NCBI RefSeq assembly: GCF_035222375.1
Contig: NC_085888.1
Coordinates: forward strand, 2,356,001-2,420,000
Reading direction: 5' to 3'
Origin: Podospora pseudocomata
Taxonomy: Eukaryota; Ascomycota; Sordariomycetes; Sordariales; Podosporaceae
DNA: 64,000 bases
Shown piece by piece: positions 33,809-45,411 of this stretch. How positions within the stretch are numbered: position 1 is the stretch's first letter; the number at the start of each line of letters is the position of its first letter. Below the pieces are notes generated by a model. The model had not been told where the DNA came from and did no database searches. It saw only the letters and a program-made list of their open reading frames with translations. A program made the position numbers and the translations under genes.

Positions 33809-34399
33809 GGAGCCCGGCTAGGCATCACGGCGTAGCCTCCTGTTGGTCACGGGCCTAACCTACTTTGGCATTTCCGTCGAAAAACATCAAAATCACCAGT
33901 GGCAGCTCACATGCACAACCACACACATTTGCAAGGCCAAAAGTCGGTCAAAATAAGCCAAAATAAGTGCAAAATGAAGGGGAAAAGCCTGGAGATTCAA
34001 TACAAGAAATACTTCAATATACATCGCAGCTTCGAGAAATATTAAAACGCATACGTAGGCAGGGTTACAACTTAAACGGCATCACCACACTATCTAATTC
34101 AAAACTACCACCCAATTCAACAGCCATTTCAACAGCCAATTCAACAGCTACTAGTCTTGCACTTACAGCTAGCCTAGTAATACGAGCCTTAAAGCCTTTA
34201 CCTACTACACAGGCCGGGCAGGGTGGAAACAGTAGTGGTTAGAGATAGTTATAGGTAGTATTCACTATTGCGGTAGAAGGTGATTAAATTATTCGTTGTT
34301 GGATAGCCCCGCACGAAATTACAGTTGATTTTAGTGTGTTTTGACCGTTTTTCGATGTTTGTGGGATCTTTTACTTGATGTGATGCCTGGTCGGGCTCC
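33809..34399. mobile_element. Nested inverted-repeat element, probably a non-autonomous DNA transposon
   Basis: Outer arms: 33809-33828 (GGAGCCCGGCTAGGCATCAC) matches the reverse complement of 34380-34399 at 18 of 20 bases. Inner arms: the sequence from 33945 (CGGTCAAAATAAGCCAAAAT) matches the reverse complement of the sequence ending at 34347 (CGGTCAAAACACACTAAAAT) at 16 of 20. The interior is A/T-rich compared with its surroundings and has repeats of AATTCAACAGCC near 34114-34148. There is no clear target duplication. Either one 591-bp element has terminal and subterminal repeats, or a 403-bp element inserted into an older one. Confidence 0.6.
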
Positions 34400-35860
34400 A
34401 CCGCCAGCCAGTGCTTACCGTCCTTCTCGGATCATCAGCCCCGTCCATTGTCCTTACGTACGATTTGTTTTACTTCCGCCGCTATCTCGGAGCGGGAGCG
34501 GGCATCGAGTTCATCTGTTTTCCGCACATTGTCGGCATCAATCCGTGAGTATAGGTAAGGTTACGGATACAACCCCCAAAACCCCGATGACGTTGTTGTA
34601 GTCACAACCCCAGACACTTCCAAGAGATTGCCCTGTGGAGAAAACCCCTCCCCGGAGCTTGCCAACATCCAACAATTGACAAGCCAGGGCATGCCAGCAG
34701 GCAAGGCAGGACGAGGGGAGACGAAACATCTGATGCTACTTGAGCAATGCTTTGTTGGAGGAGAGGAAGTTCAACGTTGTGGTGGAGTGGAGATACCTAT
34801 TCCTGTTGTCAAAAAAACCTCCCTCGTAAAGATCATGGCTAAAAGGAAGGAAAAACGGTTGTGAAACCAGGCCACCACAGCTTGCTTCCCGGCCTTACGG
34901 GTTGGAACAAGAAACATTAATTGTTCTCTGATATATGGGCTCGGTTGTCCGCCTGTGCCGGGTATTCACCGAGGACTGTAGTAGTATTCGTATGATGTTT
35001 CCTTGTTTGAGAGAGGGTCTTTGCTGCAGTCATCAAGGAGCTTGGAAGAATAAGTAGCCGAGCTGTGGTGCTTTGTCGAAAAGGAGGCTCTGGGGGGTTC
35101 ACGGGCCAACAAAACCAACATGAAAACATGGGGAGAAATCCTAATTCAGATCCTGCCAGTCAAAATGCGAGATGCGAGAGAGGCAGAATCAATTGATGGA
35201 GGGGGGCCGTCGTTGTAGATAGAGAGAGTGGTCTTGGGTTGGAACGACACGCAGCGATTGGTGCAACACGCTCAGTCGCGCAAAAGAAGAGAAGCGGCCT
35301 GAGCCGCGTTTCCGATCGCGTCATTCCACTTCTGGAAAAGCCAAGGCTCGCCTTGCTGGGCACAGGGCAGGTTAGACAGTGCCGACAAGGGACTAAGATG
35401 TACTGTGCTAGAGTTGGAGCTGGGGTTGGAGCTGTGATGAAGATTCCCTGTCTGCGACGTTAACAAAGGCGGCGCTTAGGGGGATGATGGTGGTTGTGAT
35501 GAGGTGAACACCGAGAGAACCTCGCTTGCAGAGAACACACGGAAGACTGAGAAAGTGAGATCATGTCGGAGATGCCTCTCATTCTGGAAGTTTGGAAGAT
35601 TGAACTCGAGCTGACAGCTCTTCGTTGTCGAACATGGACCAATCAGCGGCCAAGACCGCCAGCTGACCGGCGGCTGCAGCACAACGACAATCTCCGCTCC
35701 AGAGAATTCTCAGCATGCAACAGCACCCGATTGCACAAGTGGCATACGATTCAAGCGACACTGAAGGATATCAATCAGAAGCTCGCCAAGTGGTGATTTT
35801 ACCCTATCTGATAAGCAACGCCACAATCACATTTGCATCACCCCAGAATTACCGCCCGCC

Positions 35861-38173
35861 ATGGACGCCGAAATCAGATCGGTCGTGCCGAACATCGACC
35901 CCGTGATTTCCGAGTACTCGGCCGGCTACCTGACCCATGCCTCCACAGCTTGGTCCGGGTCCGGGGACGAGGAGGCCACCGGCCCGTCTCCGCTCGACGA
36001 GGCTGCCATTGCTATCACCGACCTGCTCGTCTCTGCCTCTGGCAACCCCAGCCCTGCTCAGCGAGAGAAGATCCAAGGTCTCGTTCAGAAGTGGGTGGAC
36101 AAGTATGCTGCCGCCACCGACAAGCTCGATAGGAGAGGCCCTGCCGTCCGGCGTCTGGACCAGACCATTCAAGTGAGCTCGCAAAGGAACATGTCCTCGA
36201 CTCTTGCCGTTGCCACTGGTGGTGTTGATCTGGAGTCGGCCAATGTCAGGAAGGTCGAGTCCAAGGTCGATAAGAAGAAGCTCGAGAAGGCCGAGAGGAA
36301 GATTGCCGCCAAGCAGAGCAAGAAGACCTACAAGACGGTCGAGTATGAGGCTTCGCGCCTCCTTAACCAACCAGATAACACTCAGTCGTATGAGGATTTC
36401 TACATGGCTGTCAACCCGCTGCAGCTGGGTGGTGCCCAGAGCGGCAAGTCCAAGGATATCAAGATCGACAACATCGATGTCTCGATTGGTGGCAGCAGAA
36501 TCTTGACCGATACCACTTTGACTCTTGCCTATGGTCACCGCTACGGTCTCGTTGGTAACAACGGTGTGGGTAAATCTACTCTTCTGAGAGCTCTGTCTCG
36601 AAGAGAGGTTCCTATCCCGACTCATATCTCTATTCTGCACGTCGAGCAAGAGATTATGGGTGATGATACCCCAGCCTTGCAGGCCGTGTTGGATGCCGAT
36701 GTTTGGCGCAAGGTGTTGTTGAAGGAACAGGCCGTATGTTTAATTTTCCCAACCTATTAGGGCAGTTGCTAACAAGACAAACAGGAAATCACAACGAAAC
36801 TGGCAGACATCGAAGCCCAGCGTTCTGGTATGGCAGACACTGCAACGGATGCCGCGAGACTAGACAAGGACCGTGAAGCCCTTGACAGCCGGCTTGGTGA
36901 TATCCAGGGCAAGCTTGCCGAAATGGAGTCCGATAAAGCTGAATCCAGGGCTGCCAGTATTCTGGCTGGTCTTGGTTTCTCACCTGAAAGACAGCAGTTT
37001 GCCACCAAGACATTCTCTGGTGGTTGGCGTATGCGTCTGGCACTTGCTAGAGCTCTTTTCTGCGAGCCTGATCTTTTGCTTCTCGACGAACCGTCCAACA
37101 TGTTGGACGTTCCGTCTATCACCTTCCTTTCCAACTACCTTCAAGGCTACCCCAGCACCGTTCTTGTCGTATCTCACGACAGAGCCTTCCTCAACGAGGT
37201 GGCAACCGACATCATTCATCAACACTCCATGCGTCTTGACTACTACCGTGGTGCCAACTTTGAGTCCTTCTATGCCACCAAGGAGGAGCGGAGAAAGGTG
37301 GCCAAGAGAGAGTACGAGAACCAGATGGCACAGCGTGCCCATCTCCAAGCCTTCATCGACAAGTTCCGTTACAATGCCGCCAAGTCATCGGAAGCTCAAT
37401 CCCGTATCAAGAAGTTGGAGAAGATGCCTGTTCTCGAGCCTCCTGAGGCTGAGTACAGCGTGCACTTCAAGTTCCCAGATGTCGAAAAGATGACCCCACC
37501 AATCGTCCAAATGTCTGAGGTCACCTTTGGCTACACACCAGACAAGATTCTTCTCAGAAATGTTGATTTGGATGTTCAGCTCGACTCCAGAATTGGTATT
37601 GTTGGACCCAACGGTGCTGGTAAGACAACAATTCTCAAGCTTCTCATCGGAAAGCTACAGCCCACATCCGGCACCATCACTCAGAACCCTCGTCTTCGTA
37701 TTGGCTTCTTTGCCCAGCATCACGTTGATGCTCTTGATCTCAATGCCAGTGCCGTCACCTTCATGGCCAAGACCTACCCTGGCAGGACGGATGAAGAGTA
37801 CCGTCGCCAGCTGGGTGCCTTTGGCATCACTGGCACAACTGGTCTGCAAAAGATGGAACTTCTTTCTGGTGGTCAAAAGTCTCGTGTTGCTTTTGCTTGT
37901 TTGGCGCTTACCAACCCTCACATCTTGGTTCTGGATGAACCTTCCAATCACTTGGATATTGAGGCCATGGATGCCTTGTCCGAGGCTCTACAGCAGTTCC
38001 AGGGCGGTGTGCTGATGGTTTCTCACGACGTTACGATGTTGCAGACAGTGTGCACGTCGTTGTGGGTTTGTGATAATGGCACGGTGGAGAAGTTCCCTGG
38101 TGATGTCCAGGCTTACAAGAAGAGGATTACTGCACAGGCCGATGCAGCTGGTGTTGCGAAGCAGCTCCTTTAA
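35861..38173 (+). CDS. GCN20: ABC-F ATPase GCN20
   Basis: Exons 35861-36733 and 36785-38173; the 51-base intron (GTATGT, branch GCTAAC, ACAG) is phase 0. The protein has 753 residues, against 752 for yeast Gcn20. The N-terminal region of about 190 residues (Gcn1-binding in yeast) includes a Lys-rich coiled coil. The first ABC domain has Walker A GNNGVGKST near 232, signature FSGGWRMR and Walker B LLLLDEPSNMLD; the second has Walker A GPNGAGKTT near 563, signature LSGGQKSR and Walker B ILVLDEPSNHLD. There are no membrane segments. GCN20 acts with Gcn1 on ribosomes to activate the kinase Gcn2 when uncharged tRNA accumulates, and so raises translation of GCN4/cpc-1. The cpc-1 gene lies 12.5 kb to the left. 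Confidence 0.97.
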
Positions 38174-38868
38174 GTTTGATTATATAGCATAAATGATATG
38201 AACATCAGAAGTTTTTTTTTGAAGCATTGTGTGCCTTATATCAGGCAGTTTGTTTGATACGGATAATGATGAATGATATCGAGATGGGTGAATAATCATG
38301 AGGTCCGATCATTTGCCATGTTGCTCTCGGGCGAAAGAACTGAGTCGTTCCTGGCCGGGACATCTTCCGCTGCTCAACTTGTGATACGGATTATAAAGGC
38401 CATATCCATGCATGACGGTGAATTCCTATCCACATAGCCAGCATCTGATATCAATAATAACATATCCCTCAAAACCAGTCTGGTGATGTGTTGTCAAAGG
38501 TGTTCTCAAGGCTTGGTGTGTGAGGTTAGTTTGGGCCAAACGCGACTAGCGCGTCGTGGTTCCCCCTCCCGAATCTGGCGAATGAGAGTAAACAATGGAC
38601 AACGCAGGGACCACCCGGCAGCTGGGACTTCCCCCGATTCTTCGCTCCATTGGTGGTGCCTGATCCCCACTTGGCAGCAGTGGCAGCAGCGGTGAACAGT
38701 CGTCGCCTTTCATTTCCTTGCCCCCAAAAATCAACAAATCTCTCCTTTCCCCTACCAAAATCTCCACCGGCTGCTTTTCAGACCCGACGTCGCCTGTTGT
38801 CCACCTTCGACCTTCTTCACTTCTTTATCGTCAAAGTCGTAAACCACCATCCCAGTAAAACCGCCAAA
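38174..38868. other. Intergenic region and beta-tubulin promoter
   Basis: About 0.7 kb between two genes in the same direction. The right half is C/T-rich (TTTCCTTGCCCCC, CTCTCCTTTCCCC) as expected for a strongly expressed gene. Confidence 0.55.
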
Positions 38869-40743
38869 ATGCGTGAGATTGTAAGTTATCGCCAGCTCCA
38901 TGCCCAAGAACCCAAAAGACACGTCCCTGTGGCTTTTTTGGTCCCTGACCCAAAACCCCACCCTCGGGATCACGCCGCAGCAGAGCTTCCTGGGACGATC
39001 TCAGGTCGACCGAGGGCTGCCATGGCGATGGTGCAGTAAACAATATCATGACGATGATAGCTAACTGTTGTCTTCTCTTCAACAGGTCCATCTTCAGACC
39101 GGTCAGTGCGTAAGTAACCGGTCGACTCGAATCCATCTACCACCACAGCTTGACCGTACTGACACTGCCCTCCCAGGGTAACCAAATTGGTGCCGCCTTC
39201 TGGTATGTCAAACCACGCTTGCGACTTGGGAGTTGATAATGTCACAAGTGATTAAAACTGACACCTTCTACAGGCAGATTATCTCCGGCGAGCACGGCTT
39301 GGACAGCAATGGCGTGTATGTGTTATCGTCGGGCCTTGCATCATTCGAATAACCACTCACCGCTCCCATAGGTACAACGGCACTTCCGAGCTCCAGCTCG
39401 AGCGCATGAATGTCTACTTCAACGAGGTACATACCCAACACGATGCCTTCACCGCTGTCACATCACCATATCATGGCTAACAACTTTGTTCCTTCAGGCT
39501 TCCGGCAACAAGTATGTTCCCCGCGCTGTCCTCGTCGATCTCGAGCCCGGCACCATGGACGCTGTCCGTGCCGGTCCCTTCGGCCAGCTCTTCCGCCCCG
39601 ACAACTTCGTCTTCGGCCAGTCCGGTGCTGGCAACAACTGGGCCAAGGGTCATTACACTGAGGGTGCTGAGCTCGTTGACCAGGTCCTCGACGTTGTCCG
39701 TCGTGAGGCCGAAGGCTGCGACTGCCTCCAGGGTTTCCAGATCACCCACTCCCTTGGTGGTGGTACCGGTGCCGGTATGGGTACCCTTTTGATCTCCAAG
39801 ATCCGCGAGGAGTTCCCCGACCGTATGATGGCCACCTTCTCCGTCGTGCCATCGCCCAAGGTTTCCGACACCGTTGTTGAGCCCTACAACGCCACCCTCT
39901 CCGTCCATCAGCTTGTTGAGAACTCCGACGAGACCTTCTGCATTGACAACGAGGCTCTCTACGACATCTGCATGCGCACCCTCAAGCTCCCTAACCCCTC
40001 GTATGGTGATCTCAACCACCTCGTCTCCGCCGTCATGTCCGGTGTGACCGTTTCTCTCCGTTTCCCCGGCCAGCTCAACTCTGATCTCCGCAAGTTGGCT
40101 GTCAACATGGTTCCTTTCCCTCGTCTCCACTTCTTCATGGTCGGCTTCGCTCCCCTGACCAGCCGTGGCGCCCACTCTTTCCGCGCCGTGTCCGTTCCCG
40201 AGTTGACCCAGCAGATGTTCGACCCCAAGAACATGATGGCTGCTTCCGACTTCCGCAACGGTCGTTACCTCACTTGCTCTGCCATCTTGTAAGTTTTGCC
40301 AGGCTTCATTGATTAACCAGCAAGTTTCAAAGTATACTGACTCTGTTTCTAGCCGTGGCAAGGTCTCTATGAAGGAGGTTGAGGATCAGATGCGCAACGT
40401 GCAGAACAAGAACTCGTCTTACTTCGTTGAGTGGATTCCCAACAACGTCCAGACCGCTCTCTGCTCCATCCCTCCCCGTGGCCTCAAGATGTCGTCGACC
40501 TTCGTCGGTAACTCTACTGCTATCCAGGAGCTCTTCAAGCGCATTGGCGAGCAGTTCACTGCCATGTTCCGTCGCAAGGCTTTCTTGCATTGGTACACTG
40601 GTGAGGGTATGGACGAGATGGAGTTCACTGAGGCTGAGTCCAACATGAACGATCTCGTTTCGGAGTACCAGCAATACCAGGATGCTGGTGTTGATGAGGA
40701 GGAGGAGGAGTACGAGGAGGAGGCCCCCGCTGAGGAGGAGTAG
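38869..40743 (+). CDS. tub-2: Beta-tubulin
   Basis: Seven exons: 38869-38880, 39086-39109, 39177-39202, 39274-39315, 39372-39426, 39498-40288 and 40353-40743, encoding 446 residues. Starts with the MREI tetrapeptide that mediates tubulin mRNA autoregulation. GTP-binding signature GGGTGAGMG lies near 140-148, and the acidic tail ([10 protein letters not shown]) is the site of modifications and motor contact. The six-intron pattern, with very short first exons, is typical of tub-2/benA in filamentous ascomycetes. Residues linked to benzimidazole resistance are the sensitive types: Phe167, Glu198 and Phe200. Codon use is strongly biased to C-ending codons, as for highly expressed genes. Forms microtubules with alpha-tubulin. 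Confidence 0.98.
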
Positions 40744-42143
40744 AACACCAACGACGTGTCCCCTCTACTGCCGGCGGCTGGCCCACAGGATCATGCCGGC
40801 GTTGATATTGAGCATCATCCAATAGGCGGCTTGTCGACGGATCGTTTGTTGGCTTAAGGATGACTAACCCTGTTTGGAAGCGTTCTTGACGTGTAGCCCT
40901 TTTTTGTTGGTGGATAATGGATTATTGATTATATCAGTTGGGCCCGCCGTTGAAAAAGCTGCTTCTGTGACATCTTTCTTTTTGCCCCGTGCCTTCAGTT
41001 CTTTGTTGCGATGGAGCCGGAGTTTCGTCGGTGGGGGGTTGATCCGGTCAAAATACTAGACATGGAGGCTGGGTCCATCTGGGATGGCCTCCTTTTTTTC
41101 AAACATAGTACATTAGAAAATATATGCGCACGCATGGTGGTAATTACCATTGGAGTTTTTTTGCTTGCTTAGCCTGTTAGGTTACTTGTGTGTGATCTTG
41201 CTGTGTGATGTTGTTTGTGATTACTGGGGATCTGCTGGGTGTGGTCTCTTAACGTGGACATACCTTAGCATGAGGGCTAGGTGTGTGTATATTTTTGAGT
41301 CAAGATCTAGACTTATTCATCTGGTGGCCAACGAGATGGGTTCTGACCGCCTCCTTAGGATGTGTGGTACTTGTTTATGGTATCATTTCGGGAATGGGAC
41401 AGACTTGGAGGTAGGAGAGAGTATGAGCGGCTGTGAGTTTTCTGGCCAGAGGAGGGAGGAGCTTGAAACCGGTAGGGTGTGTGGCTTGGAAAAGGGCGGT
41501 TATTATGGTGTTCGGGGGAAGGGGGTCACTGAAGATCATTGGTTTTTGCGGTGAGGTTCAGGTAGGTGTACAAGATACGGGGTGGCAGTTCACTTGGGTT
41601 GATCGCCGCGCTTTTTTGGAGAGGGGGATAGATGCTGGGAGAAAAGCTTGGGGGCTTAAAAGATGGTCAAACTAATTCTCTTTAAAACACTTCTCAGCTA
41701 TCTTTCAAAGCCTATTTACTCGGTACTTTTCAAGGTCTATCAACTATCTATCAAGGCAAGGTTTCTGGATACCATCTTGCGTGAGAGACCCATAATCATT
41801 AACATCCTTCTGTGGTACTATTCAATACATACATATACACCCCCTGTCTAAGAAGATATTTACATGGACATTTTCTTGGCCCCCACCCCCCTTTCCCTTC
41901 ATAGCCCATCCCAGGCTACCTATGCTATTACTTTCCATCCCGGTACATATCCTCATGTTTTTGGTTGTCCACCATGCAATTCGCCCCCCTAATCCCCTTC
42001 CCCCTTCAAACTCCAAAGTGATTTGCCTCGCCCCTATGCACAACTGTTTATAAGAAGCCAAAATGCGCACACCGTTTTCCTTCCTTCCACTATCTCGACC
42101 CAGAAACAAAAACCAAACGCCATGAAACCATTTGCTGGACCCG
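40744..42143. other. Convergent region between beta-tubulin and a kinase
   Basis: About 1.4 kb. Contains the tubulin 3' untranslated region, a decayed MITE relative (41665-41765) and a C-rich stretch near 41880-42010 belonging to the 3' end of the minus-strand kinase gene. No supported gene. Confidence 0.45.
41665..41765. mobile_element. Decayed relative of the 24511-24763 MITE
   Basis: GCTATCTTTCAAAGCC then TATTTACT (41697-41720) aligns with ACTATCTTTCACAGCG then TATTAACT in the MITE interior (20 of 24 identical). A second block, TATCAACTATCTATCAAGG, aligns in the same order with TATTAACTATCTTTAAAGG (16 of 19). Terminal repeats were not found, so only an internal piece remains. Confidence 0.5.
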
Positions 42144-43664
42144 TCAACGAGCCTGGCTTCCGTTTACATACGTCCCATTCCCGTTGGCCTGGCCATTCAC
42201 ACCGTTCCCATTCGCCTGACTCTGCGGTGGGACATTCTCATACCCGTGATGTTGGTGCTGGACATCAGTAGGACTATCATGCACCACCATCCCAGTCAAC
42301 CCATTCATCGTGCTTCCTCTCCTAACCAGAGAAATAGTCGTGTTCATCGTCGCCGTCCTCGTCATAACCGGGCTCCCCGTGCGAGTCCGTCGCAGCCTCG
42401 GTACGGCCCTCCCAGTCTCACGCTCCGCCTCACAATTCCCACAAGCGCCCGCGCCCCCTGCAATCGCCAACCGTCTGAACAACGGATACAAGTCATGAGC
42501 CATGGGCCTTTTAGTAAAATCCGCATCCATCATGGCTCGAATCACAGGCAATATCTCCTTGATCGCAGCCGCCGATTCGGCCTTCTTGGGGTTGCTGTCG
42601 ATGAGCCGGTCCGCAATCTGGCACAGGTGGAAGAGGTAGGCATCAAGACGTTCGAGGGACTCCGAGTACTTGAACTCCCCCAGGTTGTCCGTCCTCAATT
42701 GCTGCTCGGCGAAATCAGGCGGTCGCCCCAGCAATGTGGTGGCCATTTCTAGGAACACACAACCAAGGGAAAAGACATCGGACCGCTCGTCTCGCTGGGT
42801 TTCGTTGATGGCCTCGGGGTCGGCGTACTTGAGTGTCTTGGGCGTGGGTCCTTCCGAGTGCTGACCGGTCTCAAAGTGCTTTGACAAGCCAAAATCGGTT
42901 AGTACGGGAAGAAGAAAATCGTCAATGACAATATTTTCGGGCTTGATATCTTTGTGCCGGATTCGAATGTTACTTCTGTGGAGGAATGCCACGGCTTGTG
43001 ACAAGCATCCGAAATACGTGTGCAGGGCGGCCTCGTTTTCTGGCTCGCGATTGTTGATGATGTGGTTCATGAAGAAGCGGAGGTTGCATTGTGCTGGAGG
43101 GTACATGGCGATGCCCAGTATGTGCTTCTTGATTTGTTGATCAACTCTGATAGCTTTGACCTTCGCTCTCTGCTGCCTCCTCACCCCAGTTGAGATGCAG
43201 TAATCTTCAAAGCTGGCCACGTAAACAACGATATGGGGGTGTTTGATCGAGGCCATGTTCCTTACTTCCTCCAAGGCCAGCATCCTGACGTGGCTGTCAG
43301 GCCCGGGTGGCCGTAAATTATCCTTGCAAGTGATAATCTTCAAGGCAAGCGGCCGCCGATATGGATATCCTTCAGGGACATTGACTTTGTATACGACCGT
43401 GGTTCCAGATTCTCCAAGCTGCTCGCCGATCTGAATGAACGGATGGGGGGCCCTGATATATTCCTTATTGGCATGGTGGAAGACCTTGTGCTTGCTATCA
43501 TCAAGCCCTGCTCTTTCCACTGGCCGGATCCAAGCTTCGCCCGTCTCACGGCCGTCCTCGTCCCAGATGAAGTGCTCGTCGTCTCGCCAGTCTAGGAACT
43601 CATCAAGCGTAATAGGCTGTGACTGGGTGATAGACTGGCTACTGTTGGCCGAATCGAACGACAT
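42144..43664 (-). CDS. Protein kinase, fungal-specific, with variant motifs
   Basis: Single exon, 506 residues from ATG 43664. Kinase motifs: glycine loop GEQLGESGTTVVYKV (third glycine replaced), ALKII lysine, catalytic loop HKDIKPENIV (HKD instead of HRD), DFGLSKHF, an APE-like ADPE, and SDVFSLGCVFLEM for subdomain IX. The tail after the kinase domain is Arg/Ser-rich then Gly/Asn-rich (NGNGVNGQANGNG). The catalytic Asp, the metal-binding DFG and the ATP lysine are kept, so it should be active; the substrate is unknown. The frame stays open upstream to ATG 43865 and beyond, and that extension would include a Thr run encoded by a microsatellite. I prefer 43664 because the extension looks like leader sequence. 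Confidence 0.85.
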   Translation of the reverse strand: MSFDSANSSQSITQSQPITLDEFLDWRDDEHFIWDEDGRETGEAWIRPVERAGLDDSKHKVFHHANKEYIRAPHPFIQIGEQLGESGTTVVYKVNVPEGYPYRRPLALKIITCKDNLRPPGPDSHVRMLALEEVRNMASIKHPHIVVYVASFEDYCISTGVRRQQRAKVKAIRVDQQIKKHILGIAMYPPAQCNLRFFMNHIINNREPENEAALHTYFGCLSQAVAFLHRSNIRIRHKDIKPENIVIDDFLLPVLTDFGLSKHFETGQHSEGPTPKTLKYADPEAINETQRDERSDVFSLGCVFLEMATTLLGRPPDFAEQQLRTDNLGEFKYSESLERLDAYLFHLCQIADRLIDSNPKKAESAAAIKEILPVIRAMMDADFTKRPMAHDLYPLFRRLAIAGGAGACGNCEAERETGRAVPRLRRTRTGSPVMTRTATMNTTISLVRRGSTMNGLTGMVVHDSPTDVQHQHHGYENVPPQSQANGNGVNGQANGNGTYVNGSQAR

Positions 43665-43747
43665 GGGAAGTGCCTGTGTGACAGGCTCCGCAACGCAGGA
43701 CACAACCAGGTCCTGTGTCCGGTGGGTGTCTGTTGAGCGACAAAATG

Positions 43748-43748
43748 C

Positions 43749-43807
<59 letters not shown>
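43748..43807. repeat. (GTA)n trinucleotide microsatellite
   Basis: About twenty GTA units; on the kinase mRNA strand this reads as TAC/ACT repeats, about 85 bases before the chosen start codon, and would code for Thr in the open frame. Confidence 0.95.
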
Positions 43808-45411
43808 CAGCAGGAGGAGGAGAAAAGATTTGAAATGGGGATGCAGTGACAGCCGCGCTCAGCATTTGTGTGAGGGTGCACGAACAGGAGGAGGAGTGGC
43901 CGGTTTGGCAAAACTGAACGGTTAGAATTGGTAAAGAAACAGGGAAGACTGGCGAATGAAGTTGAAAAGGCGGGTTGGAAGGAGGCGGACAAGAATTCGC
44001 TGGGCAGATTTTGTGTAGTAGTCTGTTCGCTCTCACCGATGTGTGTACAACAGTGGTCAGCTAAACACGCGCTTGACACTGTTTTTGGAGAGGACACACA
44101 GCCTTAGCCAATGTCACCAATCCAATCGACGCCGTGATTCAGCATGCTGCGCAATGCGGCTTGGGTCGTAGGGCCGTCCTGGGGGACCAATGAAAAGTGT
44201 TGGAGCGTACCTGGGTTATCCTACAGGGAGTGAGGTGCCGGATGGAAGATGCGTGAGGAAGTCCAGCGCGGTACCGGGTTGGAATCTGACTGTCTTCTCA
44301 AAAGGAACGGGCCGGGCGCAGCCTAAGTCTGTCGCCCTGTGGCACGCCCCGCAATGCATGCGTGGCAGCGGCAGTTGAAGCTGTTCATGGGTGCCTGATG
44401 GTGGGGTCCATCTGACACCTACCCTGACCGATGTCCTGATGTGGTAATCGCCATCGATTTGGAAGTTCGGGGTAGTAAACAGTCACACGTGGAAAGTAAA
44501 TAAGCTCTGTGAATCACACCTTAAACTTTAAAATGAGCCATGCCCCAGAATCGGAGGGGTACTGAGTAGAGTGCACCTTCCTCCGGCCTGGATGACGAGC
44601 GGTGAAAGGGTAGAGGGTTAGGGTGCGAGATAATGTGGTTCGACTTACACGGGCTCTGCTCGCTGCCGAAATACACACCGAAAAGGCAGGTGACCCAAAA
44701 CTTTGACAGATGACCACGTATATAGTTGGTTTGAAATTTTGCAGCTGTGAACGCTCGTACAATGTTGGAAAGAACGTATATCTTGGCTTTCCCATTCCAC
44801 TGACCGGAGGCGTTCCACCCCGATTGCCTTGAGATGTCGAGATTTTGAGCATCATGACTCTTGCGGGTTCTTTATCACGAGAAATGACGAGGCTCTTAAA
44901 CTTTAACCCGAAGTCAGATATCCAAACTAAGTACCTACGCTATACGTGTTGGCCGAGGCTTTCGATCACAGTATGGGTGCTGTCTGTGAGCGGGGCAAGT
45001 GGTTCCCAGAACTGTTGGTAAATACGAGCAATGAGAAAATATGATGGAATGTGAGCCTGTCAAGAATAGATACGACTATACATTATTTCATTAGCTTCAA
45101 ACTTTCATGAGATGTGAGAATGTTGTGAAGTCAGTGAAGGGCTCTTGCACACCACACAGTGTTCTCGTTGTGGTGGCGTGCAGGGTTCCAGTCTGTCAGA
45201 TTCGGCTCTGACGAGCTTGCCGTCTGCTCGGTTCTGCTTGAGGTAAAGTTTGCCTGAGACACAACTGGTTCATGCCGTCATAAGGGCCTTGGAGGGTTAT
45301 GCCGCTGGAAAAGAAGCAGATTTATGTAAGGATAGTTTGGATGTTTGGGCCTGCAAATATTCCTATACAAAAGCAAAATCTCAGCAGCTGTAGCATCAAT
45401 TGGAACTAGCC

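Larger units (their letters stand above)
29737..35860. other. 6.1-kb divergent intergenic region
   Basis: The longest stretch without a supported gene, between two genes read away from each other. ORFs of up to about 230 codons occur near 30594-31289 and 31430-32044 (+), but they start only at GTG or TTG and contain no recognisable domain. It includes a (TC)n tract near 33715-33734 and the inverted-repeat element at 33809-34399. It may hold long leaders or non-coding transcripts. Confidence 0.4.

Noticed and set aside
33967-34242. 91-codon ORF inside the inverted-repeat element, possible transposase remnant
   Set aside because: No ATG and no recognisable transposase motif; too short to assign.
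39477-40361. 294-codon minus-strand ORF over beta-tubulin
   Set aside because: Antisense shadow caused by strong C-ending codon bias.
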